Assembly (NCBI GenBank): GCA_964609385.1 | Contig: CAZSSM010000077.1 | Coordinates: forward strand, 1-31,811 | Reading direction: 5' to 3' | DNA: 31,811 nt | From: CAZSSM01 sp964609385 | Lineage (GTDB): Bacteria > Planctomycetota > Planctomycetia > Isosphaerales > Isosphaeraceae | Shown here: positions 7,400 through 15,401 of the stretch, in pieces | Position numbering within the stretch: the stretch's first letter is position 1 | Layout: the number at the start of each line of letters is the position of its first letter | The notes under the pieces: generated by a model | Seen by the model: only the letters and a program-made list of their open reading frames with translations | Database searches by the model: none | What the model was told of the DNA's origin: nothing | Translations under genes and position numbers: made by a program

Positions 7400-8899
7400 A
7401 TGAATTATCGACCGATCCGAATTGCGGTGGGCGGCCTAATGCACGAGTCGAACACCTTCGCGCGGACGTCGACGGGCCTGGAGGCCTTCCGGTCGACATC
7501 GTGGAGCGAGGGGGCCGACCTGGTCGCGACCTGGAGCGCGGCCCACCATGAGGTCGGCGGATTCTTGGAGGGGGTCGGGCGTCAGGGGTTTGAGGCCATC
7601 CCGACCCTGATGGCCTGGGCGACCCCCTCGGGCAACGTCGAGGACGAGGTCGTCGACGTCGTTACAGACCGGATCCTTGAGTTAACCCGCGATGCGGAGG
7701 TTGATGGGCTCCTGTTGGCCCTCCACGGCGCGATGGTCTCGCGAAGCTATCACGACGCCGACGGCGAGGTGCTTCGGAGGCTCCGCGACGGGATCGGCGA
7801 ATCGTTCCCGATCGTCGCGACCCTCGACTTTCATGCCAATATATCACCGTTGATGGTCGCCAAAGCCGACGCCCTGATCGCATATCAGACCTATCCGCAC
7901 GTCGATCAACGTTCGATCGGTCTCAAGGCGGCGCGAATCCTCGGACGAATGGTCCTCGAGGAGATTCGGCCGACGATGGGACTGTCTAAGCCGCCGTTGA
8001 TCGTCAACCTGCTCGGTCAGGAGACCGATCGCGAACCGATGCAGGAGCTGATGGCCGAGATTCAGGTGATCGAAGAGCGTTCCGAGGTCTGGTCAATGAG
8101 CCTTGCTGCCGGGTTCCCCTACGCCGACGTGCCCGAGATGGGACCGGCGATCGTCGCGTTGTCCGAATCCGAAGAAGACAAACCTCAAGCGTTGGCCGAA
8201 ACGATCGGCGCTCGACTCTGGGAGTTGCGTGAGTCGCTCGACGTCGATTGTCCCGACGCCCAGGCGGCAGTTGATCAGGTCGTGACTTGGACGACCGGCC
8301 CGAGTCCCCCAGATCGGCCGATCATCCTCGTCGACCTGGGCGACAACATCGGCGGCGGGACGCCCGGCGACGGCACGGTGCTTTTCGAGGAACTGGTCCG
8401 TCGCCGAGTCGCCGGTGCGTGGGCGACACTCTGCGATCCCGAGGCCGTCGAGCGGGCACAGCGGTCGGGGGTTGGCGGGCAGGTCGTGGGACCGGTTGGG
8501 GGGCGTGGTGGGGACGATTACGGAGCGCACGTGATGGTCGAGGGCGTGGTCCGGTCCCTCCACGAAGGCATGTGGATCGAGCCGGAACCGCGTCACGGAG
8601 GCCTCCGCCAACACGACCAGGGCCCGACTGCAGTGATCGATCTGCCTGGACCGATCACACTGATCGTTAACACGCGTCGGACACCGCCGTTCAGCCTTGG
8701 CCAACTGACCAGTCTCGGGCTTGATCCCTCCAAGGCCCGGGCAATCGTCGTTAAGGCCGCCGTGGCTTACAAGGCCGCCTACGCTCCGCTCGACCCGATC
8801 GTCGTCGAGGTTGACACCCCCGGGATCACTCGTCTCCGCCCCGAGTGCTCATCGTACCGCAACATCGAGCGCCCTTTGTTTCCTTGGAGTCGCTTGTGA
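7400..8899 (+). CDS. M81 family metallohydrolase (MlrC / microcystinase C-like)
   Basis: 499 aa. ATG 7400 is chosen over ATG 7391 because GAAGGA (7385-7390) touches the earlier ATG but sits 9 bases before the later one. M81 proteins are cytoplasmic zinc peptidase-like hydrolases; MlrC of Sphingomonas cleaves linear microcystin and its Adda product. The N-terminus has the family block VGGLMHESNTF. The zinc ligands are visible as D143 and H145 (TLDFHANIS) and H167 (YPHVDQ). The D-x-H then 22-residue spacing matches MlrC D184/H186/H208 as I recall it. The C-terminal domain has LVDLGDNIGGGTPGDGT, also diagnostic. Microcystin is not implied: most family members have unknown peptide or amide substrates. 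Next to the divergent Gfo/Idh-like operon and the NIPSNAP gene, a shared catabolic role is possible. Confidence 0.9.
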   Translation: MNYRPIRIAVGGLMHESNTFARTSTGLEAFRSTSWSEGADLVATWSAAHHEVGGFLEGVGRQGFEAIPTLMAWATPSGNVEDEVVDVVTDRILELTRDAEVDGLLLALHGAMVSRSYHDADGEVLRRLRDGIGESFPIVATLDFHANISPLMVAKADALIAYQTYPHVDQRSIGLKAARILGRMVLEEIRPTMGLSKPPLIVNLLGQETDREPMQELMAEIQVIEERSEVWSMSLAAGFPYADVPEMGPAIVALSESEEDKPQALAETIGARLWELRESLDVDCPDAQAAVDQVVTWTTGPSPPDRPIILVDLGDNIGGGTPGDGTVLFEELVRRRVAGAWATLCDPEAVERAQRSGVGGQVVGPVGGRGGDDYGAHVMVEGVVRSLHEGMWIEPEPRHGGLRQHDQGPTAVIDLPGPITLIVNTRRTPPFSLGQLTSLGLDPSKARAIVVKAAVAYKAAYAPLDPIVVEVDTPGITRLRPECSSYRNIERPLFPWSRL

Positions 8900-9065
8900 A
8901 GTTATCGAAGATAAATATTATTTTGAATGCATTAGTTCCGTGTGGTGGCGGCCCGCGACGGTTGTGCAGGCCGAGGGGATGGGAGACAATCGGACTGGTC
9001 GATTGGCGGGTCACGGGGACCTCCGACCATTTCCTGGGTAGACCGATTTCTCGAGGAGACTCGCG

Positions 9066-9527
9066 ATGACTTCGAAAGCCTGGCTGTTGGGTCTCAGTAT
9101 CCTGTTGATCGCCGTGTCTGGATATGGCTTGACCACCCTCCCGGCTTCGGAGACCGAGCCGGAAGCCCCGACCGTGGTGGACGAGGAACCGACCCGGACC
9201 TTTGAGCTGCGGACCTACGTAGCGAACGAGGGCAAGCTTGACGACCTGCTAGCCCGGTTCCGGAGCCACACGATCAGTATCTTCGATCGTCTCGACATGA
9301 AGCTGGTCGGCTTCTGGGTTCCGCAGGACGAGGACAAGGGTAAAGGGGACACGCTGGTCTACATCCTGAGCTTCCCCAGCCGCGAGGCTGCCGAGGCCTC
9401 TTGGAAAGCCTTCCGGAGCGACCCCGAGTGGCGTGAGGTCTTCGCAGAGAGCCGGAGCAATGGCCCATTGGTCGAGTCGGTCGAGTCGGTTTTTCTTGAT
9501 CCGATCGACTTCAGCCCGATCCGCTGA
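9066..9527 (+). CDS. Secreted NIPSNAP-family protein
   Basis: 153 aa. ATG 9066 is preceded by GAGGAG (9053-9058) at 7 bases. Residues 4-24 form a signal peptide or anchor (WLLGLSILLIAVSGYGL). Residues ~45-150 are a NIPSNAP domain, a ferredoxin-like dimeric alpha-beta barrel fold: FELRTYVANEGKLDDLLARF, then LVGFWVPQD and VYILSFPSREAAEASWKAF, ending SVESVFLDPIDFSP. Such exported single-domain proteins are common in planctomycetes and their biochemical role is unknown. It lies 166 bp after the M81 gene on the same strand and might share its transcript, although the gap is AT-rich enough (around 8905-8935) to hold its own promoter. Confidence 0.88.
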   Translation: MTSKAWLLGLSILLIAVSGYGLTTLPASETEPEAPTVVDEEPTRTFELRTYVANEGKLDDLLARFRSHTISIFDRLDMKLVGFWVPQDEDKGKGDTLVYILSFPSREAAEASWKAFRSDPEWREVFAESRSNGPLVESVESVFLDPIDFSPIR

Positions 9528-9851
9528 ATTGGCCGAGCATGGCGAGGCTTACTGGGCTGGTCGGCCTCATGAGAGACCGGATGATCCGCGATGGAAATCT
9601 AGCCGGCGTTGGCGTGGGGACTTTGGGGATCGTCGGCAAGGTCGCCAACGTCGGTGACTGTGACTTGCATCAACTGGGGCATCGCCGCGTGCGGGCCCAC
9701 GGCTATCATGATAGCCTGGACCGCGCCTCTTTTCTGGGCGTGAAGGTGGCCTGGAACTGGCGTCTGCTTCTCCAGCAGAATGACGGCTTCACTCCGGCCA
9801 CTGTGACGTCGGTAAGGTTATGCAACTCTATTCTTGATTTTGGTGCTCCTC
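9528..9851. other. Non-coding gap with a perfect 16-bp palindrome
   Basis: No convincing gene is present; an open frame from 9539 runs into the dehydratase in another frame and resembles no family. Just after the NIPSNAP stop, GGCCGA (9531-9536) can pair with TCGGCC (9561-9566), a weak terminator candidate. The palindrome at 9701-9716 is listed separately. Confidence 0.55.
9701..9716. promoter_or_regulatory. Perfect 16-bp palindrome, candidate operator
   Basis: GGCTATCATGATAGCC is its own exact reverse complement. It lies 135 bp upstream of the dehydratase ATG and 174 bp after the NIPSNAP stop. Gapless palindromes of this length in promoter gaps are typical of sites for dimeric helix-turn-helix repressors. 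No regulator gene is adjacent, so the operator role is inference. Confidence 0.4.
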
Positions 9852-10859
9852 ATGTCGGCGATTGTGGATCCTTCGGGGGCGATCCTCGATGCTCAAGAGG
9901 TTGGACTCGCCGCCGAGCGTCTGGCGCCTTATGTCAACCGGACGCCAGTCCTGACCTCGCAGTCGCTGGATGCGGTCTGCGGCGGCTCGGTCTTCCTCAA
10001 GTGTGAGAACTTCCAGCGTGTCGGCGCCTTCAAGTTCCGTGGCGCGATGCACGCGGTACTCCGACTGGATGACCAGGCCCGCCGCGATGGGGTGATCACG
10101 CACAGTTCGGGCAACCACGGTCAGGCCCTCGCCCGTGCCGGCCAGATTCTTGGGGTGCCGGTTTGCGTCGTCATGCCCTCGAACGCTCCTCGGGTCAAGC
10201 GGTCGGCCACCGAGGACTTCGGCGCCCGCGTCGTGCTCTGTGAGCCGACCTTGGAGGCCCGCGAATCGACCGTTGAGCGGCTCATTGCCGAACGCGGCTA
10301 CCGACTCATCCACCCCTTCGACAACTGGGACGTCATCGCCGGTCAGGGGACGGCTGGCTGGGAGCTCCTGGAGCAAGTCGATAGGCCGCTCGATGTGGTT
10401 CTCGCGCCGGTCGGCGGGGGGGGACTGCTGGCCGGAACCGCATTGGCCGTCCAGGCCCGGTCGCCCCAGACCTGCGTCCTGGCCGCGGAGCCGCTCAACG
10501 CCGACGACGCGATGCGCTCGCTGGAGGCCGGCCGAATCATTCCCGTCGTTGACCCGCATACCGTCGCCGACGGCCTCAAGACCTCGCTCGGCCAACGGAC
10601 CTTCGCCGTCATTCAGCGCCACGTCGAGCGGATCGTGACGGTCCCCGAGGACCGGATCCTCAGCGCAATGCGGTTCGTCTGGGAACGGTTTAAGATTCTC
10701 ATCGAGCCCTCCTGCGCCGTGGCGGTCGCCCCCCTGCTCAACGGCCAGATCGACGTGAATGGACAACGCGTCGGCGTGATCATCACCGGAGGCAACGTCG
10801 ACCTCGATCCGCTCTTCGATCACTATACACGGACCTGGCTCGGGAATGCCAATGATTGA
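9852..10859 (+). CDS. PLP-dependent serine/threonine dehydratase (threonine ammonia-lyase / serine racemase-like)
   Basis: 335 aa. ATG 9852 is chosen over an in-frame TTG 18 bases upstream; neither has a clear ribosome binding site. Fold-type II PLP enzymes of this group deaminate threonine or serine to 2-oxobutyrate or pyruvate, or racemise serine. Visible motifs are: K61 in FKFRGA (Schiff-base lysine); SSGNHGQALA (substrate/carboxylate loop); GGGGLLAG (residues ~190-200, the PLP phosphate cradle); and EPSCAVAVAPLL near the C-terminus. There is no ACT regulatory domain, and the length fits catabolic, non-allosteric TdcB-like or serine racemase-like members rather than biosynthetic IlvA. Which substrate is preferred cannot be told from sequence. 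It appears monocistronic. Confidence 0.9.
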   Translation: MSAIVDPSGAILDAQEVGLAAERLAPYVNRTPVLTSQSLDAVCGGSVFLKCENFQRVGAFKFRGAMHAVLRLDDQARRDGVITHSSGNHGQALARAGQILGVPVCVVMPSNAPRVKRSATEDFGARVVLCEPTLEARESTVERLIAERGYRLIHPFDNWDVIAGQGTAGWELLEQVDRPLDVVLAPVGGGGLLAGTALAVQARSPQTCVLAAEPLNADDAMRSLEAGRIIPVVDPHTVADGLKTSLGQRTFAVIQRHVERIVTVPEDRILSAMRFVWERFKILIEPSCAVAVAPLLNGQIDVNGQRVGVIITGGNVDLDPLFDHYTRTWLGNAND

Positions 10860-11156
10860 TCGATCCTTTGGAATATGTTTTTTATAAATTATATAAAATG
10901 TTTGTGTTGCATTGGGAATTAGCAAATGCTCCTCAACAGTTGCGAGGTGGTCGGCTTCGTCTCCGTCAACTCGAGGATAGGCGGTTGTGACGTCTGGGGA
11001 TCGTCAGCGGAACTTGGTCCAAGCGTGCGGCACTATCCAAAGGATATCGCTACACTCCCGTAATCCGCCTCCGGGGCCGATACTCTGTCCAATCGGGAGT
11101 TGGTCCTCGTGGCAGAGTTGCACCCTCGATTTTTCCCAACCGACGAGCGATCTCCT
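10860..11156. other. Gap with an AT-rich island and 7-bp inverted repeat
   Basis: The first ~65 bases after the dehydratase stop are strikingly AT-rich for this window. They contain TTTTATA (10880-10886) and TATAAAA (10892-10898), a perfect inverted repeat with a 5-nt loop. It may be a terminator for the dehydratase or part of a promoter for the surface-protein gene. The rest of the gap shows nothing I recognise. Confidence 0.5.
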
Positions 11157-13583
11157 ATGACGATTTTCGAACTGCGCACGGACGTACCTGTCCGTCGAGG
11201 GGTGAACCGAAAAGCCCACGGGACTCGAGGTCCCCTGCTTCGGTTCGAGACCTGCGAGGCTCGGATCCTGCTGACTCAGGGCGCCGGACCTCTGCTGTAC
11301 ACCGAAGGACACGCCGACATCGGCCTGGCCCTTGTGGATGACGCGTTCACACTGAGGATCGAGTCCGATGGCGCGACCATTGGGGGGCAGGATCGGTCCG
11401 ACGAGGTCTTCGATGCCGAAGATGTCCAGATCCTCGTGCCGGACTCCACGCAAATCACCACCCAGGGCACCTCAGACTTCTTCGACATCCCCGAGTCCCT
11501 AGGGCTGGTCCAGGGCACCCCTTACTGGAACTTGTTCGAGGGCCTTTTCGAGTCGAATGCCGCTGAAGCGCCCTACTTGGGCTTGGCCGCCGAGTCAGTT
11601 GACTTGGGGGTTCTCCAGGGCGATATGCTCCGCTTCTCGTTGACGGGCGTCGACGGCCCGGGGTCATTTACGCTCTGGAGCGATGGCAGCGGAGTGGTCT
11701 GGGACAGCTTCGATGGCTTGACCGACGACAGCTTCGCCGCCTTCCCGGTCGGTCCCGGCGCCCACACCCACTACAACTTTGCCTTCAGCGCGCCCGGAGT
11801 CTACCAATTGGAGTTGACCGCCGAGGCAAACCTTGTTGGCGGCGGATCCGTGTCGGGCTCAGGCGTGGCGACGTTCTTAGTTTCCGATGTGTTGGTTGAG
11901 CCGGGACTCGGTGGGTTCTCGCTCCAACTCCAGAAGCCGATCTTCTCCAACCCGAGCCAGATCACCCTCTACGGTTCCGGCGAGGCCGATGTCGAGGTCC
12001 GTAACGCTCAGGGTCAGGTCATCCCCGGTTCGTTGGTCATCGACGCCGATGCGGGCGGCTTTGCGTTCGTGGCCGTCACTCCCAACGGCTTGCTTACTCC
12101 CGGGGAATACCAGGTCGAGCTTCGCGGTGACCTGGTAAACTCGCCCGAGACCGTCGCCTTCAACGTGCCCGACGTCCCGGAGGTCGTCCTCTCGCTACCC
12201 GATGTGTTGCGTGGACCTGGTCAGCCGATCGATCTGCCCCTCGACCAAGCGGGGTGGCCCGTTACTATCAGTCAACCCGAAGGGCTCACCCGGATCGGAT
12301 TCGACCTCGTCTTCGACCCCGAACTGCTCCAAATTAACGATGCCACACTCACAAACGGGCTGCCTAATGATGCGGAGATTGCCTTCCAAGTCATCGAGCC
12401 CGGTCGTGTCCGTCTGGTTCTGACGGCCGAGACGGGACTCGGCGCCGACGACCTCCAGATCCTCCGCTTGGTCTCCTCGATCCCCGACGACGCACCATTG
12501 CTCGAGAAGCAGGTTGTCACCTTCGAGAACCTTGACGTCGAAGGACCGGGGGGCGTCCAGATCGATGATCTCGGCCATCGCGACCCGTTGGTCGCCTTGG
12601 CCTACCCCGGTGACGTCTTGCTGACAGACAATTCCTACAGCTTCGACGACGCCGCCACGATCGTGCGGATCGCCTTGGCCTTCCCCAACGAAGTCCTCGA
12701 CTACGCCAACCTGGCCGGAGAACTGGTTGCCGACGCCAACGGCAACGGGTTTGTCGATTTGACCGATGCAGTGCTGGTGCTCAGCGCTGCCTTGGGGATC
12801 CCTAACGATCTGCCGGAACGGACCGCCACCAGCCCTCCGGTGCCTGGCGGTCGCGACCCACGAATCGCCTTCAGCGAGGCCATGGGGCCGGCCGGTGGGA
12901 CCGTCACGACCGCACTGACCTTGGAGATCACTGACCCACAACCGGTCCCCTTGCGGACCTTCCGCGCGGTGGCCACGTTCGACCCGGACCAATTCACCGT
13001 CGCCTCGGTCGACCTGGGCGATTGGGGCCGGCAATACGAGACGCTCTGGCATGTGGACAACACGTCGGGACTGCTCGTCATTGGCGGCTACCGGGCTGAG
13101 CCCCTCGTTTTCCAACCGGGCGCCTTTGGCACGCTAGCCCATGTGGAGCTGGATTTGGCCGAGAAGCCGACCAGGTCCAAGGCGGTGCTCAACCTGGTCT
13201 CGGACGCGACCGTCCCGGATGTGGGTTCGCTGTTCACGATGCTCAATGGGGGCGATCTCGTTTTGCAGCCGGCGCCTGATAACGTTGCCGGCGACGAATT
13301 GGATGGGATCATTCGGATCGCGTCGGGAACCGGATCGTTGGAGCCCGTCGTGGTCGACCCGGCGAGGGCCTCAAACTACGGGGGTTTCGACGACTCGAGA
13401 GGTCGCCGAGGGTTGGTCGATGCCGAGGCGTTGGAAGTGGAATGGGCCGACTTGACCGATGAGGCGTTAGGCCAGGTCGGCGTTGGTGGTTCGTGGCGTT
13501 CGTTGGTGTTCTGGCTGGAAATGACCCCGTTCTTCGAACCACTCGATGAGGAGTCCGGCCTGGACGTCGTCTCGAAGCGATGA
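11157..13583 (+). CDS. Surface protein with choice-of-anchor M, cohesin-like and dockerin modules
   Basis: 808 aa from ATG 11157; a longer in-frame start adds 19 unlikely residues. The N-terminus ends LRFETCEARILLT, a variant of the planctomycete LEPR-x-LL leader of large surface proteins. Residues ~42-245 match choice-of-anchor M: LYTEGHADIGLALVDD, then EAPYLGLAAESV, and the core GPGAHTHYNFAFSAPGVYQL. Residues ~250-345 are Ig-like. Residues ~345-475 and ~567-720 look like cohesin-type beta sandwiches. Between them, ~484-552 is a dockerin-like pair: the second loop ADANGNGFVDLTDAV has canonical Ca2+-ligand spacing, while the first (DVLLTDNSYSFDDA) is degenerate. Probably envelope-associated with an adhesive or assembly role. 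No C-terminal membrane anchor is visible. Probably monocistronic. Confidence 0.8.
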   Translation: MTIFELRTDVPVRRGVNRKAHGTRGPLLRFETCEARILLTQGAGPLLYTEGHADIGLALVDDAFTLRIESDGATIGGQDRSDEVFDAEDVQILVPDSTQITTQGTSDFFDIPESLGLVQGTPYWNLFEGLFESNAAEAPYLGLAAESVDLGVLQGDMLRFSLTGVDGPGSFTLWSDGSGVVWDSFDGLTDDSFAAFPVGPGAHTHYNFAFSAPGVYQLELTAEANLVGGGSVSGSGVATFLVSDVLVEPGLGGFSLQLQKPIFSNPSQITLYGSGEADVEVRNAQGQVIPGSLVIDADAGGFAFVAVTPNGLLTPGEYQVELRGDLVNSPETVAFNVPDVPEVVLSLPDVLRGPGQPIDLPLDQAGWPVTISQPEGLTRIGFDLVFDPELLQINDATLTNGLPNDAEIAFQVIEPGRVRLVLTAETGLGADDLQILRLVSSIPDDAPLLEKQVVTFENLDVEGPGGVQIDDLGHRDPLVALAYPGDVLLTDNSYSFDDAATIVRIALAFPNEVLDYANLAGELVADANGNGFVDLTDAVLVLSAALGIPNDLPERTATSPPVPGGRDPRIAFSEAMGPAGGTVTTALTLEITDPQPVPLRTFRAVATFDPDQFTVASVDLGDWGRQYETLWHVDNTSGLLVIGGYRAEPLVFQPGAFGTLAHVELDLAEKPTRSKAVLNLVSDATVPDVGSLFTMLNGGDLVLQPAPDNVAGDELDGIIRIASGTGSLEPVVVDPARASNYGGFDDSRGRRGLVDAEALEVEWADLTDEALGQVGVGGSWRSLVFWLEMTPFFEPLDEESGLDVVSKR

Positions 13584-13971
13584 TCGGTTGAAAGAGCGTT
13601 CGAAGACGGCTCGGAGTGGATTGCATGCCCGGGACGCCCGCTAAGCTACTTCGTATCACCATTTAGCTGACGTTTGTAGAACCTCTGACGTTGTGAGGTT
13701 TTTCCCCCGATCCGTTCGTATCCTGGACGTGTTTTGGGGGATTCTCACGTCAATTCCCGAACCGACGATCATCGAGGACCGCCACAATCGCTATGAGCCG
13801 GCGCTCGGGGATGGTGGTCGAGCGAATTCGGTCGAGCCGAGTCGGGGCGAACGACGATTTGGGTAGAGCGAACGACGATCGGTCCCCGAGCTGCCGTCAT
13901 CCGGCATCGGGTCCCTGATCGTTTCGAATTGTCTTCGTTAGGATCTTTGCGCTCCAGGAGGATGGTCATCC
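13584..13971. other. Non-coding gap: terminator-like hairpin and direct repeats
   Basis: No gene is supported in these 388 bases. AACCTC (13680-13685) pairs with GAGGTT (13695-13700) and is followed by TTT, a weak terminator candidate for the surface-protein gene. A pair of 12-bp direct repeats further on is listed separately. Confidence 0.55.
13847..13879. repeat. 12-bp direct repeat spaced 21 bp, candidate regulator site
   Basis: GCGAACGACGAT occurs exactly at 13847-13858 and again at 13868-13879, 21 bp apart start to start (two helical turns). TCGGGG (13842-13847) and CCCCGA (13883-13888) flank the pair as an inverted repeat, and a related GAACCGACGAT lies at 13759-13769. The pair is about 95 bp upstream of the RdgC-like start, so binding of a regulator to one DNA face is plausible. 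Confidence 0.4.
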
Positions 13972-15126
13972 ATGGCGTTTCTCAATGGTCGGGTCACGTT
14001 CGTCCGCTACCGAGTGCTCGGTGACAAGCCCCTTCCGTTCGGCGAAGAGCATCTGGAACGTCTGGAAGCACACGCCATCGGTCAGCACGGCGCCGCCGAG
14101 ACCGAAGACGGTGTCAACTTCGGCTGGGCTGGCGGCGACCACGTCCTGGACACCGGGTTCGACCTGGCCAAGAACGTGATCAATGACACCCTCCACGCGG
14201 CCATCCGGATCGACACCGACAAGATCCCGAGTTCGTTATTGCAGGCCTACACCAAGATTGAGCTGATCGCGCGAGCGGCGAACAACCCTAGCGGGTTCCC
14301 GACCAAGACCCAGCGCGTCGAGGCCAAGGAGGCCGCGGAGGCTCGCGCTGAGTCTGAAGCCTCCGACGGTCGGTTCAAAAAGCTCAAGCACTACCCGGTC
14401 CTCTGGGACGGCCTGAGCAACGCGCTCTACATCGGAGCGACCAGTGCCAATGTCGTCGAGCGGCTCGTTAGCCTTTTCCGCGACACCTTCGGGCGCGAGT
14501 TGGAGCCGGTCACCGCTGGCAGCTTGGCCACCTGGATGGCCGACGCCCGCGATCGTACCGAGGCCCTGGAACAGGTCGCGCCCTCGGGCTTTGTCTCGGC
14601 TGAGGCGCAGCCTTCGATCGCTTGGGCTGACGGCGATCCCCTGCTCCGCGACTTTCTCGGCAACGAGTTCCTACTCTGGCTCTGGCACACGTTGCAGAAC
14701 GACGGCGACACGCTCATCCTGCCCGACGGCTCCGAGGCGTCGGTGATGTTCAGCAAGACCCTGACGCTCGACTGCCCGACCGGTCAAACCGGGCGCGATA
14801 CGCTCAGTGACGAAGGTCCGGCGCGCATGCCCGAGGCTATCCGCGCCCTCCAGGCCGGCAAACTACCCCGCAAGGCCGGCCTCATCGTCGTCCGCCACGA
14901 TATGCAGTACGAGCTGACCCTCCAGGCCGAGACCCTCGCCGTCTCCGCCTTGAACCTACCCAAGCTCGAGGGTGTCAGCGGCCACGAACTGCTGATCACC
15001 CGCGTCGATAGCCTCCGTCACTTCGTCGAAACTCTCGACCTGCTCTACGATGCCTACCTCCAACGACGACTCGGACCCTGGACCGATGAAGTCGGCCGAA
15101 TCCGGAACTGGCTCAGCGCGGCGTAA
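13972..15126 (+). CDS. RdgC-like protein (recombination-associated, putative)
   Basis: 384 aa. ATG 13972 has a strong AGGAGG (13956-13961) 10 bases upstream. RdgC is a ring-shaped DNA-binding dimer that restrains RecA. The order of landmarks follows that family: a short N-terminal strand (FLNGRVTFVRYRVLG), FGWAGGDHVLDTGFD near residue 50, an IPSSLL segment leading into a charged helix rich in Lys/Glu/Ala (~85-125), then YPVLWDGLSNALYIGATSA and a helix-plus-PVT segment ending LATWM. The C-terminal half (NEFLLWLWHTL, then SVMFSKTLTLDC) is less like the E. coli protein, and this protein is ~80 residues longer. The call is by landmark order, not close identity. Monocistronic; a large inverted repeat follows. 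Confidence 0.55.
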   Translation: MAFLNGRVTFVRYRVLGDKPLPFGEEHLERLEAHAIGQHGAAETEDGVNFGWAGGDHVLDTGFDLAKNVINDTLHAAIRIDTDKIPSSLLQAYTKIELIARAANNPSGFPTKTQRVEAKEAAEARAESEASDGRFKKLKHYPVLWDGLSNALYIGATSANVVERLVSLFRDTFGRELEPVTAGSLATWMADARDRTEALEQVAPSGFVSAEAQPSIAWADGDPLLRDFLGNEFLLWLWHTLQNDGDTLILPDGSEASVMFSKTLTLDCPTGQTGRDTLSDEGPARMPEAIRALQAGKLPRKAGLIVVRHDMQYELTLQAETLAVSALNLPKLEGVSGHELLITRVDSLRHFVETLDLLYDAYLQRRLGPWTDEVGRIRNWLSAA

Positions 15127-15154
15127 GTGGATCTTCTTGTCTCGATCGTGCTCG

Positions 15155-15194
15155 TGCCCAGAAATGCGAGCGATTATGTGTCAATTTCTGGGCA
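15155..15194. terminator. 11-bp perfect inverted repeat, terminator or recognition site
   Basis: TGCCCAGAAAT (15155-15165) and ATTTCTGGGCA (15184-15194) are exact reverse complements with an 18-nt loop, 28 bp after the RdgC-like stop. There is no T-run after the stem, so a Rho-independent terminator is possible but not canonical. Confidence 0.45.
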
Positions 15195-15401
15195 AACCCT
15201 AGAACTAACCTCTGATTAAGCTACAAAACAATTGGCGATTATTGGTGTGAATGTTTCTGATATGTCAAAGTTTTCTTGTTTCGTGCTGGCTTTGCGAGAA
15301 TAACGTCGTTTCTCAGGAAAAAGTAGAGGCTTTGAGCGCGTGGGTGGTCCTGATAGGCTCGGGGCGTTACGAATCTCAGAGTCCCGACGCAGGAGCTGAC
15401 G

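Noticed and set aside
9539..10006. 155-codon + frame starting after the NIPSNAP gene
   Set aside because: It overlaps the start of the dehydratase in a different frame, has no ribosome binding site and no recognised domain.
9828..10925. 365-codon minus-strand frame opposite the PLP dehydratase
   Set aside because: The dehydratase has all expected PLP motifs on +. The antisense frame is a shadow.
12195..13115. 306-codon minus-strand frame inside the surface-protein gene
   Set aside because: Antisense shadow; no start signal and no family resemblance.
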